Positions 1 through 11,408 of a stretch of DNA of 64,000 nt are shown here, piece after piece. How positions within the stretch are numbered: the first letter of the stretch is position 1; the number at the start of each line of letters is the position of its first letter. This DNA comes from Selaginella tamariscina. Taxonomy: Eukaryota > Streptophyta > Lycopodiopsida > Selaginellales > Selaginellaceae. Where the stretch lies: NCBI GenBank assembly GCA_003024785.1, contig PUQB01000077.1, positions 124,001 through 188,000 on the forward strand, given 5' to 3'. The notes beneath the pieces are model-generated. The model had not been told where the DNA came from and did not search any database. It worked only from the letters and a program-made list of their open reading frames with translations. The translations under genes and the position numbers were made by a program.

Positions 1-481
1 TCAGTGTCTGGCATAGTTTTGAACACATAAACGCATCCTGGAAATGCCCGTTCAGGCAAATGCAGAGATGAGGCAGTTCCAAGAGATGATGCTTCTATAT
101 GTCATCTTCTGAAAGACCATCCTGGCGTCACGGATTCTGCCTGTTTGTGCATATGCATCCATCATGTATGTACACGAAATAGCGCTCTGTTCCGGCATTC
201 TGTCAAAGCATCCCTTTGCCTCCTCTAGGTGCCGGTTCTGGGCATATGCTCCCACCATTATAGTCCATGAGAAGATGTTCCTGCTCTCGAGTGAATCAAA
301 AAACGGACAATGCATCATACACGCTTCCGCATTTTCCATACATTTGTACAAGATGGTTTCCCAGGAATGTGGACTTGTCTTGCCACTGCTCATTGAGTAA
401 CGTTCGTAGCCGGGTTACCTCTCCAATAGATTTGCATCTGTTCAATGCCGATGCATACTGCTGTTTGAAGCTTCCCACCAT
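1..481 (-). CDS. PPR protein, N-terminal part (runs off the window)
   Basis: Pentatricopeptide-repeat protein; members of this family usually bind organellar RNA for editing, splicing or stability. The start ATG at 481 is followed by a short leader and the phrase GNHLVQMYGKCGSVYDAL, typical of PLS-type PPRs, then repeats such as FSWTIMVGAYAQNRHLEEA and ISWNCLISAFA. The frame breaks near 297 where a T run has six bases; the inverted copy at 6.4 kb has five and stays open, so a one-base homopolymer insertion explains it. The gene lies just downstream of a UGT on the same strand, an order repeated in mirror image at 4.6-7.8 kb. The C-terminus is outside the window, so PLS-E/DYW class cannot be decided. 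The family call is secure; functionality is uncertain. Confidence 0.75.
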
Positions 482-573
482 TCATGGTTACTCTGGGTTA
501 AGCAATTCCGGGCTCAGAACGAGACCTGTTTATTATATATCGGTCTACAGAGACAGACCTTAAACAATGCATA

Positions 574-960
574 TCAAGCACTTAACAAGGCAGTGAGTTT
601 GTTCAAGTTCTTATCAGACGATCCGCCTTTGTCGATGCTTCTTCTAATCTTCTCCCCAAGTTCCACAGCATTTTTCTTTAACACCTTCCCAGAATCCTCC
701 ACCATAAGCTTCTTGATTACCTTCTCAACCTCGTCCTTGCCAACCAAGCCTCGTGAGCCCTTTGAAAACTTGAAACCAACCTTCCAATCGTGCACACACA
801 ACTTGCAGTTTATGTTCTGCTCGGCAAAAATAGGCCAGCAAAGCATGGGCATCCCACATGGGAGTGCTTCCAGAATCGAGTTCCAGCCACAGTGTGTCAG
901 GAACCCCCCTACCGATCCATGTTTCAGTACCTGTAACATTAACGAGTAAAATAATACCGT

Positions 961-1011
<51 letters not shown>

Positions 1012-2203
1012 AAGTTGCGGAGCCCATGAAATGATAAGTCCTTGTTTTTTGTTCTGTCAACGAAGCCATTGAAGAAGTCTTGTGCTTGTTCACCGTCTTT
1101 CGCGATAAGGTCGGGCCTCACCACCCAGAGAAATGGTTGCTTACTCGACTCAAGGCCAAGTGCAAGCTGCTGTATCTGTTCCCTGGACATTGTTGCTAAG
1201 CTCCCAAAAGATATATACAGCACCGAGGACGGCTCCTGTTGGTCGAGCCAGGCGATGCAATGCATGTCTTCTTTCCAGAGACCTTCCCCGCCTTTGAAAC
1301 TGCTGCCCTTCTCGCGGGATAGAAACGCACCGGGTAATAAGGGGCCGATGGGAAGAAAGCTTGTACATGGAAACATCTCATTCAGTCCGTCTACGATGTC
1401 GCCTTCAAGCTCTTCAACGGAGTTTATGAGTATGCATTTTGCTTCGCTGTTACGAGAAGCAATGCGGACTCTCTTCTGCAGATCTGATGGGTCTGCTGGC
1501 GACAGGATGGAGTGTGGAAGTTCGTCCCTGTGAAGATTGCGGATGCTTGGTATGTGGTTGATGGGGATGTTTTCTGCTTCTGAACAAACACAAAGCAATT
1601 AAGAACGATGATGCATTAAGTCATTGACTCAACACCAATGCGCATTAAACACCTTAAAGTCAAACAAACACACCCACGCACGCGCACCGAAACTGACCTG
1701 TAGAGGTGACTGGTACGATGCCATCAGAAATCAAGCACTCCAATGAAGAGTTAATTATCTGACTGGCAGCTCCGCTGGTCCACAGGCCAATCCTTGGAAT
1801 GCCGAGCTTGTTAGCAAGATCCTGGCCCATGTGAATAAACCAGTCCGCCAGAAGCCCAGAGAAGGGAGCAGACCATACCTCCTGCACGTACCTCCTCCTT
1901 TAGCAGGTTGTACAATCCGTCTCTGGCCCGTTCCATTGCATCCAGGTGTGCCATCAGAGTGCTTGAGCAGGTCTTCAAGCTGGCACCAACGTCGAAAACC
2001 GAAAGCGGGATCGAGACAATCCGTATGAAGTCTTGGTTGGGGAGTGATCTCTGCACTCTGGCTACATCTTGCTCAGGAATAACAATCGTACTAAGGAAAT
2101 GTGGCGAAGAAAGACGGGAGAGCAGGTGCAGAATGGGATTAGTATGTCCTTGGAGTGCCAATGGGACTACCAATACATGAACTGGAGCCTCTTCTTGTGC
2201 CAT
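574..2203 (-). CDS. Family-1 UDP-glycosyltransferase, left inverted copy (two frameshifts)
   Basis: Plant family-1 UGTs transfer sugar, usually glucose from UDP-glucose, to small acceptors in the cytosol. Three exons: 1698-2203, 1009-1579, 574-930, with GT-AG introns 1580-1697 and 931-1008. The start [10 protein letters not shown] precedes the N-terminal [17 protein letters not shown] motif (GHxNP with the catalytic-type His). The C-terminal PSPG nucleotide-sugar box spans the second splice site (WAPQLQ / [18 protein letters not shown] ... EQN). Two breaks are visible by comparison with the mirrored copy: one extra C in exon 1 (about 1889) and an A run of six instead of seven in exon 2 (about 1046). 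The mirrored copy is correct at both places but has its own lesions. The acceptor cannot be predicted. It may be a functional gene with sequence errors or a young pseudogene. Confidence 0.82.
961..1007. repeat. (GT)n(GA)n microsatellite in UGT intron 2
   Basis: A dinucleotide tract of GT followed by GA units fills most of the 78-bp second intron of the left UGT. The mirrored UGT carries the same compound tract as CT/CA (5780-5833) with a different length and interruptions, so it was present before the duplication and has since diverged by slippage. Confidence 0.9.
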
Positions 2204-2314
2204 ATCCGAAACAACCAGCACCTTCACACTATCGACTGGCATAAACTGGAGCCTCTTCTTGTGCCATATCCGAACAACCAGCACTTCACACTAATCCCCT
2301 TTCTCGACTGGCAT
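2180..2314. repeat. Tandem duplication over the left UGT start codon
   Basis: Two adjacent near-identical units (2180-2242 and 2244-2314) begin AACTGGAGCCTCTTCTTGTG and end GACTGGCAT. The right inverted copy has only one unit, so the duplication arose after the inverted duplication or was lost on the right. Each unit contains the UGT 5' end; the distal copy creates an in-frame upstream ATG at 2284 that would add 27 residues to the protein. The family-typical start is 2203. Confidence 0.85.
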
Positions 2315-2670
2315 ATACCTCTGCAAATTACTATGTCCAAATGTCTGTCGTATCCGGCCCACGAAATATACTTTACTCCAGTCATAAAGAATAATCATCT
2401 CATGCATGTGTGACGTGTTTTAAAAAATGGTAGGTTACGTGTATATAAATATACGCATGCGTCCTAGAGTCAATCAATAATGGAAACCTTCTTGCTACGG
2501 TGTACAAAATAGAAATTTAACACAGACGGACACGGAGAGAGAGAAAACTCAATTAGCAAACTCATGAAATACAGCGTCTTATGTTATCTACAGAGAAACA
2601 TCAGGACATACATCAGCAGAAAACTAAGGAAATTAGTTGTACTTGCACCTCAGATGATGATGAAATGGAA

Positions 2671-4127
2671 CTAAGTGCCGTTCTTGAGTTGGGCAAGCCT
2701 CTTAGACAGCTCATCCACGGACCCCTTACTTGGAGTGGGCAACCTATGGATACCAGCCTGGGGTAGCTCTGCAGAAACCTCCAATCCATAGCTGTCCGCT
2801 ACCTGAAAGAAGAGTCTTAGTTGTGTATATACATGTGTGTGTGTATCAGTGGTATAGGTTTATTTGATTTGTCTCTGTTATAATTATAAACAACCAACAC
2901 ACACGGCACACGTACCACACACATACCTGGTGCATAAGTGATGTCACGCCTTCCTCAGGAGTCGAGAGGGAAGTGCTACCCCCAATGCACTCTCAACGAA
3001 CTCCGACTGGACTTCCATGTTTACAAACACCTTCTCGAACACGTCCATTGTCTGTGATATCTTCTGCATGTTCCCAACTTCAAGAGCGCCCTGGAGTGAC
3101 TTCACCATCGAACCCATTGATTTTGCAATTCCCTAAGATAACATATGGCATAAAACATATAATAGCGGTCTGTTTGTACATAAATTGTTTGTAAGTAGAT
3201 TGATATGTAGAATAACATAGCACCCACATGGAAGGAAATAAGCTGAGTTTTGCTTCTAATTTCATGGATATTTATTTACACATGGATATGCATACATTTC
3301 GACACAGAACCACACATATACATCTGTGAGTGAATGTGTGTGCATATCCGGATGTAAACGTCCATGTACTGCTAGTTTGGTTCGTAGTAGATTCTGATGG
3401 TGTGTATCCACGTGGGTCCATGGATGCATGTTACGTATATATGAATACATGCGGCTATATATGTGTGTGAATGAAAAACCATTCCCTATTTAGCTGGAAT
3501 TTATTCATGGAATCTGCGTGTCTGTGGGTGTGAGTAAATGTGTATGCATATCCATGTGTAGATGACCATGTATGCATATTACTTCATAGCTCATGCATAG
3601 CTCATAAGCAAAAGCTAAAGGCTGGCCGTTACTAGTCTCCATCCGTGTGTAAATGATAACTAAAGCTCAAAGGTGGAAGTTTTGTTCCTACGGGTGAGTA
3701 TGCATGTATATATAGCGTATATATGCGTACCCTCTCTGCATTCTGTACGAAGAGGGCCCTGATAGATTCTAATGTTCTGCATGTGTGCGTGTGTGTTGTT
3801 ATTGTGTTTACAAAATTCTAATGAACTCAATGTGTGTCTTAGAATGATAATGAATTTGAGTACCTGGATCTTGTTCTGAGTGCCGAGGCGTGCAACAATG
3901 GCATCGAGGCGAGACGAGAGGCGCAAGTAATTGAGCTGCTCATTGCGCTTACGGATGGCATTCTGTGCATAAATTCGTGCGCCGTCCATGTTCCCCTTCT
4001 CCATGGCCTTCTTCACCTTGAGCTTCTCCTTTCCTTCCTCCGCCTCGCATTTCTTAGCCTGCCGCACCAGGCTCTTGGATGTGTACCGCAGGTGAAACAC
4101 CTGCTCCATCAGCTTGTCGCCGCCCAT
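2671..4127 (-). CDS. CHMP1: ESCRT-III subunit CHMP1 (DID2/SAL1-like)
   Basis: CHMP1 acts late in multivesicular body formation on endosomes, recruiting VPS4 and LIP5. Three exons: 3864-4127, 2927-3132, 2671-2802; introns of 731 and 124 bp with GT-AG ends. I chose the start [20 protein letters not shown] at 4127 because it aligns with the family N-terminus; an in-frame ATG at 4163 would add 12 residues. The core [20 protein letters not shown] is highly conserved. The C-terminus [11 protein letters not shown] is the MIM1 helix that binds MIT domains. Exon sum is 602 nt: a run of five G (about 2981) should be six, giving 603 nt and 200 residues, close to the plant length of about 203. The only defect is thus one homopolymer base in a conserved gene. 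It sits alone between the inverted UGT-PPR arms. Confidence 0.93.
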
Positions 4128-4304
4128 TTTCTTCCTTCCCAGATCGAACCCTAAGATCCCCATCCCGCTTCCCGCATCAATCCCTAGTATCCCATCCCTC
4201 TACACGTTGAGCTGCTTAACGGTAAAATTGACCAGAGGCATCCTAAGTACATTCAACGGTGAGATTGCACGAATCTAATCCAACGGTGAGATTGCACTCG
4301 TATG

Positions 4305-4379
4305 CTATATATATATATATATATATATAGAGGGATACACATACAGTATTGCAAAACGTAGATCATGTAATGTGCCAAG

Positions 4380-4408
<29 letters not shown>
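4305..4408. repeat. AT and CA microsatellites
   Basis: An (AT)n tract at about 4305-4330 and a (CA)n tract at about 4381-4408 followed by (TA)n lie at the inner edge of the right inverted arm, between CHMP1 and the UGT upstream region. They mark the spacer boundary of the inverted duplication. Confidence 0.85.
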
Positions 4409-4417
<9 letters not shown>

Positions 4418-4419
4418 TG

Positions 4420-6789
4420 TCTTTTAAAACACGTTTCGACACACACACATGCATGAGACGATTATTCTTTATGACTGGAGTAAAGTATGTTTCGTGGGCC
4501 GCCGGATACGAAGACATTTTGCACATAGTAATTTGCAGAGGTATATGCCAGTCGAGAAAGGGGCTTAGTGTGAAGTCCTGGTTGTTTCGGATATGGCACA
4601 AGAAGAGGCTCCAGTTCATGTATTGGTAGTCCCATTGGCACTCCAAGGACATACTAATCCCATTCTGCACCTGCTCTCCCGTCTTTCTTCGCCACATTTC
4701 CTTAGTACGATTGTTATTCCTGAGGAAGATGTAGCCAGAGTGCAGAGATCACTCCCCAACCAAGACTTCATACGGATTGTCTCGATCCCGCTTTCGGTTT
4801 TCGACGTTGGTGCCAGCTTGAAGACCTGCTCAAACACTATGATGGCACACCTGGATGCAATGGAACGGGCCAGAGACGGATTGTACAACCTGCTCAAGGA
4901 GGAGGTAGTGCAGGAGGTATGTGGTCTGCTCCCTTCTCTGGGCTTCTGGCGGACTGGTTTATTCACATGGGCCAGGATCTTGCTAACAAGCTCGGCATTC
5001 CAAGGATTGGCTTGTGGACCAGCGGAGCTGCCAGTCTGATAATTAGCTCTTCATTGGAGTGCTTGATTTCTGATGGCATCGTACCAGTCACCTCTACAGG
5101 TCAGTATTCGGTGCGCGTGGGTGGGTGTGTTTTGTTTGACTTTAAGGTGTTTAATGCGCAGTAACTGACTTCGATGCATCATCGTTCTTAATTGCTTTGT
5201 GTTTGTTCAGAAGCAGAAAAATCCCCATCAACCACATACCAAGCATCCGCAATCTTCACAGGGACGAACTTCCACACTCCATCCTGTCGCCAGCAGACCC
5301 ATCAGATCTGCAGAAGAGAGTCCGCATTGCTTCTCGTAACAGCGAAGCAAAATGCATACTCATAAACTCCGTTGAAGAGCTGGAAGGCGACATCGTAGAC
5401 GGACTGAATGAGATGTTTCCATGTACAAGCTTTCTTCCCATCGGCCCCTTATACCCAGTGCGTTTCTATCCCGCGAGAAGGGCAGCAGTTTCAAAGGCGG
5501 GGAAGGTCTCTGGAAAGAAGACATGCATTGCATCGCCTGGCTCGACCAACAGGAGCCGTCCTCGTGCTGTATAATATCTTTTGGGAGCTTAGCAACAATG
5601 TCCAGGGAACAGATACAGCAGCTTGCACTTGGCCTTGAGTCGAGTAAGCAACCATTTCTGGGTGGTGAGGCCCGACCTTATCGCGAAAGACGGTGAACAA
5701 GCACAAGACTTCTTCAATGGCTTCGTTGACAGAACAAAAAAACAAGGACTTATCATTTCATGGGCTCCGCAACTTCAGGTCTCTCTCTCTCTCCTCTCTC
5801 TCTCACACACACACACACACAACACACACCACACACGGTATTATTGAACTCGTTAATGTTACAGGTACTGAAACATGGATCGGTAGGGGGGTTCCTGACA
5901 CACTGTGGCTGGAACTCGACTCTGGAAGCACTCTCCTGTGGGATGCCCATGCTTTGCTGGCCTATTCTTGCCGAGCAGAACACACACGCAAGCTGTGTGT
6001 GCACGATTGGAAGGTTGGTTTTCAAGTTTTTCAAAGGGCTCACGAGGCTTGGTTGGCAAGGACGAGGTTGAGAAGGTAATCAAGAAGCTTATGGTGGAGG
6101 ATTCTGGGAAGGTGTTAAAGAAGAATGCTGTGGAACTTGGGGAGAAGATTAGAAGAAGCGTCGACAAAGGCGGATCGTTTGATAAGAACTTGAACAAACT
6201 CACTGCCTTGTTAAGTGCTTGATATGCATTGTTTAAGGTCTGTCTCTGTAGACCGATATATAATAAACAGGTCTCGTTCTGAGCCCAGAATTGCTTAACC
6301 CAGTAACCATGAATTGTGGGAAGCTTCAAACAGCAGTATGCATCGGCATTGAACAGATGCAAATCTATTGGAGAGGTAACCCGGCTACGAACGTTACTCA
6401 AGGAGCAGTGCAGGACAGTCCACATTCCTGGGAAACCATCTTGTACAAATGTATGGAGAATGCGGAAGCGTGTATGATGCATTGTCCGTTTTTGATTCAC
6501 TCGAGAGCAGGAACATCTTCTCATGGACTATAATGGTGGGAGCATATGCCCAGAACCGGCACTTAGAGGAGGCCAAAAGATGCTTCGACAGAATGCCAGA
6601 ACAGAGCGCTATTTCGTGTATACATGATGGATGCATATGCACAGCAGGCAAATCCGTGACGCCAGGATGGTCTTTCAGAAGATGACATATAGAAGCATCG
6701 TTTCTTGGAACTGCCTCATCTCTGCATTTGCCCTGAACGGGCATTTCCATGATGCGTTTCATCTGTACAAAACTATGCTAGACACTGAT
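4420..6789 (+). repeat. Right arm of large inverted duplication (UGT + PPR)
   Basis: Mirror copy of 1-2427. It differs mainly by single-base indels, by simple-repeat length and by lacking the 5' tandem duplication. The PPR portion continues past 6789 to about 7800, beyond what the left arm shows inside this window. Confidence 0.88.
4593..6222 (+). CDS. Family-1 UDP-glycosyltransferase, right inverted copy (frameshifted)
   Basis: Mirror paralogue of the UGT at 574-2203 with the same three-exon structure: 4593-5099, 5211-5778, 5865-6222; introns 5100-5210 and 5779-5864. The start [10 protein letters not shown], the GHTNP motif and the PSPG box (ISWAPQLQ / [18 protein letters not shown]) are present. 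Breaks unique to this copy are a TG insertion in exon 1 (about 4920), a one-base loss at the start of exon 2 (about 5220), losses around 5450 and 5570, and changes at 5985-6030. The left copy is intact at those points, so each copy can be read through with the help of the other. More damaged than the left copy, therefore more likely a pseudogene. Enzyme family is certain, substrate unknown. Confidence 0.75.
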
Positions 6790-7800
6790 GTGATTTCATG
6801 GAATGTGATGATCACGGCTTATGGAAGCCGGAGATGTACATCGGGCTCGGTATGTCTTCCACGAGATGCCGGAGTGAGATATTATCTCATGGAATGCGAT
6901 TCTTGCTGCAAATGCCCAGAAGGGGAATTCACAGGAAAAGGAGTCTCTTTGACAAGAACTCACTGTCCTAGAGCACAGTCATATCTGCACATGCAGGTTC
7001 GGGCCGTGTTGAAGATGCAAGGTTATTGCTTGAGGAGTCTCCAGAGCCATCGTGTGTTGTTTCGTGGAGCTCGATGATTGCCGCATATGCACGTAGTGGA
7101 GATGGAAAGAAAGCGCTTGAGCTCTTTGCTTTCAAGGATCTAGACGGACTACAGCTTGATGAATTTTCAGTTGCAAACGTTCTCGGAGGGTGTGAGCATC
7201 TCAAAGAGGTGAAGCTCGTACATGGAGCAGTGCATTGTTCTTGTTCGTGTTTAGTGGGAACTGCTCTGGTGTCTGCGTATGGAAGATCAAGGAGTGCATG
7301 TGATGCAAAGAAAGCTTTTGATTCTATAGAACCAGGGACGTGGTTGCATGGACGAGCATGCTGACGGTACACGCAGAATGGGTTTAGCAAGGAAGCGATT
7401 CGTCCGGACATGGTTTCTTACTTGTGCCTGGTAGATGCATGTGCTGAGGTCTCGGACTTAACAGGCGGATGTAGTAAATGCATGCGTTGTTGAGAGCGGT
7501 TTCTATACTCACGTCATTCTTGGAACCGCGCTGGTCAATATGTATGGCAAATGTGGGCGACTTGAACAGAGCTCAAGAGGTATTCAACAAGTTGCATGAG
7601 CGGAACACAGTGTCATGGAACACAATCATCGTGGTGCATGCACAGAATGGGCACGGGAAAGACGCTCTTATGTTTTTCCACAGGATAAATTTGGAGGGCG
7701 AACAACCAAACTCTACAACTTTTACCATAGTTTTATCGACATGTAGTCACGGTGGTCTCCTAGAGGAAGGCAGGAGACAGTTCATGTCGATGTCGGAAGA
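6313..7800 (+). pseudogene. PPR protein pseudogene, right inverted copy, 3' truncated
   Basis: Counterpart of the PPR at 1-481. The original ATG has become ATT at 6313-6315. PPR motifs occur in several frames: FSWTIMVGAYAQNRHLEEA (6520s), IVSWNCLISAFALNGHFHDA (6700s), VISWNVMITAYG (6790s), VVSWSSMIAAYARSGDGKKA (7060s) and NTVSWNTIIVVHAQNGHGKDA (7610s), so several frameshifts separate them. The last recognisable part, FTIVLSTCSHGGLLEEGRRQF, is the region that normally precedes the E domain. Homology stops abruptly near 7800, before any E/DYW domain, where a low-complexity stretch and then a truncated antisense UGT begin. Confidence 0.85.
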
Positions 7801-7889
7801 CTCAGTATATATAACTGGAGCTCCAAATGGTTCTCTCTACACACGCACGCATTCTCTCTACCACACGCACGCACAACAATTTAGCAAAG

Positions 7890-8742
7890 CCAATGGTTGC
7901 AACCACAGCAACAGTGTTTGCATTGAACTCTCTAAGAGCTTCCAACTCGGCACGTTCTATCTCCTCAAAGGAATTTATCAAAACCCAGGAGTCCTGTGTG
8001 AGGTCTTTCGTTCTATTGTACCTCTTTACAAATCCCACATCATAACTTACACACTCTTGCCTGTACACTGTGGGAACTGCCCACTTCGGGTGGTGACAAT
8101 CCCGGTAAGTATGTAATAACCTCGTCTGATGTAGCATCTGCCCAAGATTCATATCTCTCTCATACACATGCACACGTAATGCGATATATAACTCACCTTG
8201 CACGGGAATATCTCCTTTGTCCAGCAAGACGGGGATGTGAAGGTCGATAACAAGGAAGCACAAGTCGCGGTCCACAAGGTCACATTCGGCACGCCAAGCC
8301 TCTTAGCCACGTCTCTGGGCCACTTAAAGAAGAGGTCGGATATCAGACAAGTTACTGCCGGTCCTTCCTTGTTGTCAATAACGTCTAGGATAACTTTCTC
8401 GACTGGCTTCTCCATGTCAAGAACCGACTGTAGGAAAGCCACTCGGTTGTCCTTGTAGAATACATCAAACTCAGCTAGTGGAACCGTGAGTATATCCGGG
8501 ACTGTCTTAAAATGAATGTCTACAAGTAACAAAGTAAATTTATATAGCAAACAGACTACTTACTTACCACGGTTGCTGTCAAATGACTTCTTCATTCTCT
8601 CTTGGTTGCTCTCCACATTGATAAAGGTTATATAGAAACCTCGACAAGCTAGAGCTCGACATAAGTGTAATAGTGGACTCAAATGTCCCTGTGTTGGAAA
8701 TGGTATTGCCACAGCATGGGGCCTGCTATGTTCATTTACCAT
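7890..8742 (-). pseudogene. UGT gene fragment lacking its C-terminal half
   Basis: Truncated paralogue of the UGT at 9081-10859. Exon 1 (8568-8742) begins MVNEHSRPHAVAIPF and contains FPTQGHLSPLLHLC. Exon 2 (8197-8519) has CLISDLFFKWPRDVAKRLGV; exon 3 starts at 8137 with DATSDEVITYLPG and ends around VLINSFEEIERAELEALREF. Similarity to the complete paralogue is lost near 7890, before the PSPG donor-binding box, so it cannot make an active enzyme. Exons 1 and 2 are free of frame breaks, unlike those of the complete copy, so the loss of the 3' half is the main lesion. The break abuts the 3' truncation of the PPR pseudogene, suggesting one rearrangement created both ends. Confidence 0.85.
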
Positions 8743-9080
8743 TTCTTCTTCAAACTCTCTCTCTCCAAAAGATAAGTAGTGGTAAACATATATATATTTT
8801 ATTTTAATTCTGATTAAAATAATATAATGGAGTTTATGGCGACCATGTGCCAAAGAACTCTGCGGTCCTTTACCAGACACGTACGAGACAACCAAAGCCG
8901 CACATTAACTGACAAACAACTTGTCGTGTTCGAACAACTATATTGCTACCTGTTCTTGTCAACACCAACCACGTGGAATCTGTATAACGTCAATGTAATA
9001 TCTCTCTCTCACACACCCACGCACACACACACGGACGCGAGCAAACCACCAATCCTTGCGACAGCACCAGTCCAATACGA

Positions 9081-10859
9081 TTATATCACATCATCTATGA
9101 ATCTCTGCAAGTTGTTATACGAAGAACCCCCATCAGAAACAGCCGTGTAAGCAGCCTCCTTAAGCTTCCTCGCACTCTCTCGAATCTCCAAGCAGCCCTC
9201 CATGAAATCCTTGACCACCCTCACAAATTCATCCTTAGCCAAATGTCCCTCTCTTTCGAACCTCACCCCTATCTTCCAGTCTTCGGTGATAAGTTTACAG
9301 TTCAGATTCTGCTCGGCGGCCCGAGGATAACATATCATTGGCACGCCAGCACATATGCCTTCCATCACTGAATTCCATCCACAGTGTGTGAGGAACCCGC
9401 CTGTTGACCTTGCATGAGCACTCCAACTGCGGTGCCCATGAAACAACTTGACCAAACCCTTCTCCTGTAACCTTTCTAACAAACTCCTCAAAAAACGCAT
9501 GGTGCATATCATATACCGAGTTCGGCCTGATAGCCCATATAAATGGCCTCTTGAGCTCCTCTAACCCACTCGCAACGTCTTGGAACTGATCGAACTCCAG
9601 CTTAACAATGCTTCCGAATGAAAGGTAGAGAACCGAGTCTGGCTTCTGTTTCTCAAGCCATGTCAGGCATGCTCATCCTCCTTCCACAGGCTCGGGTTTG
9701 ATACTTTCTCCTTGATGGCGTTTGTATCAGTTCCACACAAGAGCACAGCCCAACAGCAACACTGTTTGCATTGAACTCTCCAAGAGCTTCCAACCCAGCA
9801 TGTTCTACCTCCTCGAAGGAATTTATCAAAACCAAGGGTCCTGTGTGAGGTCTTTTGTTCTTCTGTACCTCTTTGCAAATCCCGCATCGAAACGTACATA
9901 CTCTTGCCTGTAACTTGAGGGAACTGCCCACTTCGGAGTGGTGATATTCCTGGTAAGTATGTGATTACCTCGTCTGATGTGGCATCTGCACCAAGAGAAG
10001 CATATGAATACACTATACTTTACGTATGAAAAGAAGTAGAATGTAATAAAAAAAAAAGAAAAGCTCACATCATTTTACATGTACAAAAATGTGTTAAAAT
10101 ACTATAAACACAAACACTACTTTGCGAAATACAATGGAATTTATGAACAACGAGATCTACCAACATAAGAAACAAACAAATTCACAAGTATGACTATGAT
10201 AAACTTTAGATCAATACATTGTTTAGTACAATAAAATGTATTTGAATAAGAATATGGAACACTGTATCACAACATTTATAAAATATGCATTTAATTAAAT
10301 ATAAATTACCTTGAATGGGAATATCTCCTTTCTCCAGTAGCACAGGAATGTTGCAGTCAATTAAAAGGCAAGTAGAATTAGCAGACCAGAAAGGTATATG
10401 CGCCACACCAAGCCTCTAGCCACGTCTCTAGACCACGTAAAGAAGAGGTCAGATATCAAACAAGATATCGGTGGTCCTTCCTGCTTCTCAATAACATCGA
10501 GAATCACTTTCTCAACCGGCTTCTCCATGTCAAGTACTGATTGTAAGAAAACCAGCCGGTTATCTTTGTAGAATCCATCGAAATCTGCTGCTGGAACTGG
10601 CAGTAGATCCGGGACTGTCTTGAAATGAATGTCTACGGAACAAATACATAAGTAAACAAAACAAAATTAGCATAAAATACTTACCTTGGTTGCTGTTTAA
10701 CGAGTTCTTCATCCTCTCTTGGTTGCTCTCCACGTTGATGAAGGTTATATAGAAACCACGAGAAGCGAGAACTCGACATAAGTGTAACAGTGGAGTCAAA
10801 TGTCCCTGTGTTGGAAATGGTATGGCCACAGCATGAGGCTTGTTATGCCCTTTAACCAT
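9081..10859 (-). CDS. Family-1 UDP-glycosyltransferase (frameshifted)
   Basis: Second UGT subtype of the window, clearly different from the inverted pair. Exon 1 10685-10859 (start MVKGHNKPHAVAIPF; an upstream in-frame ATG at 10904 is possible), exon 2 10310-10632, exon 3 9081-9985; introns of 52 and 324 bp. Motifs: PTQGHLTPLLHLC near residue 15, CLISDLFFTWSRDVA, VLINSFEEVEHAGLEAL, DSVLYLSFGSIVKLE, then PSPG elements VVSWAPQLE and [20 protein letters not shown] with AEQNLNCKL. Breaks: one A missing in exon 2 (about 10426; the truncated copy has AAG), a few indels around 9690-9720, and two around 9415-9430 inside the PSPG box. All parts of a full-length enzyme are present in order. Either a recent pseudogene or a real gene with sequence errors. 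Confidence 0.78.
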
Positions 10860-11170
10860 TTCTTCTTCAAACTCAAATTGAGTCTCTTCTCCACAATTCT
10901 CCAACTTAATTGGGGAAAGTGGTAGTACTTGCCAATCTACTTAATTTCATTCTTAAGATAAGAATTCACTACGTAGACTTATATATTGTAAATGGTCCCA
11001 TCAATGATAAAGATTTTTTACCTATATATACACGTATGATAGCGAGACAACACTTGTCTTGTTTAAACACTATAGATGTAATTATATCGGATGTATACAT
11101 AGTACACATTACATAGACGTTTACTTGTTAAACAGTTACCTGGAACATTTACACCACGAGTGTTTGCAAT

Positions 11171-11367
11171 TTAGCCAACAGTGATATTCGGTGACATGTA
11201 TGCACCAGAGGATGCCAACTCAGCCATCTTAGAAGCTACTCTTGTAGCAATATTCTTGTAAACTATAGCACTTTCACTGTTTGAATCCGAGGCCACAATT
11301 GGCCTACCTTCATCCGACGTCTCTCTGATTGTGATATCAAGTGGAACCTGGAAAACATCAAGGTGAT

Positions 11368-11408
<41 letters not shown>

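Larger units (their letters stand above)
1..2427 (-). repeat. Left arm of large inverted duplication (UGT + PPR)
   Basis: The reverse complement of this stretch matches about 4420-6789 through the UGT, the UGT-PPR spacer, the PPR 5' part and about 200 bp upstream of the UGT start. Homology at the inner end stops near GTTTTAAAA at 2427, opposite 4420. At the outer end it reaches base 1, so the arm probably continues outside the window. The central spacer of about 2 kb holds the CHMP1 gene. Confidence 0.88.

Noticed and set aside
1042..1533. 163-residue plus-strand frame opposite the UGT
   Set aside because: Exact antisense shadow of UGT exon 2, which has the real motifs and splice sites.
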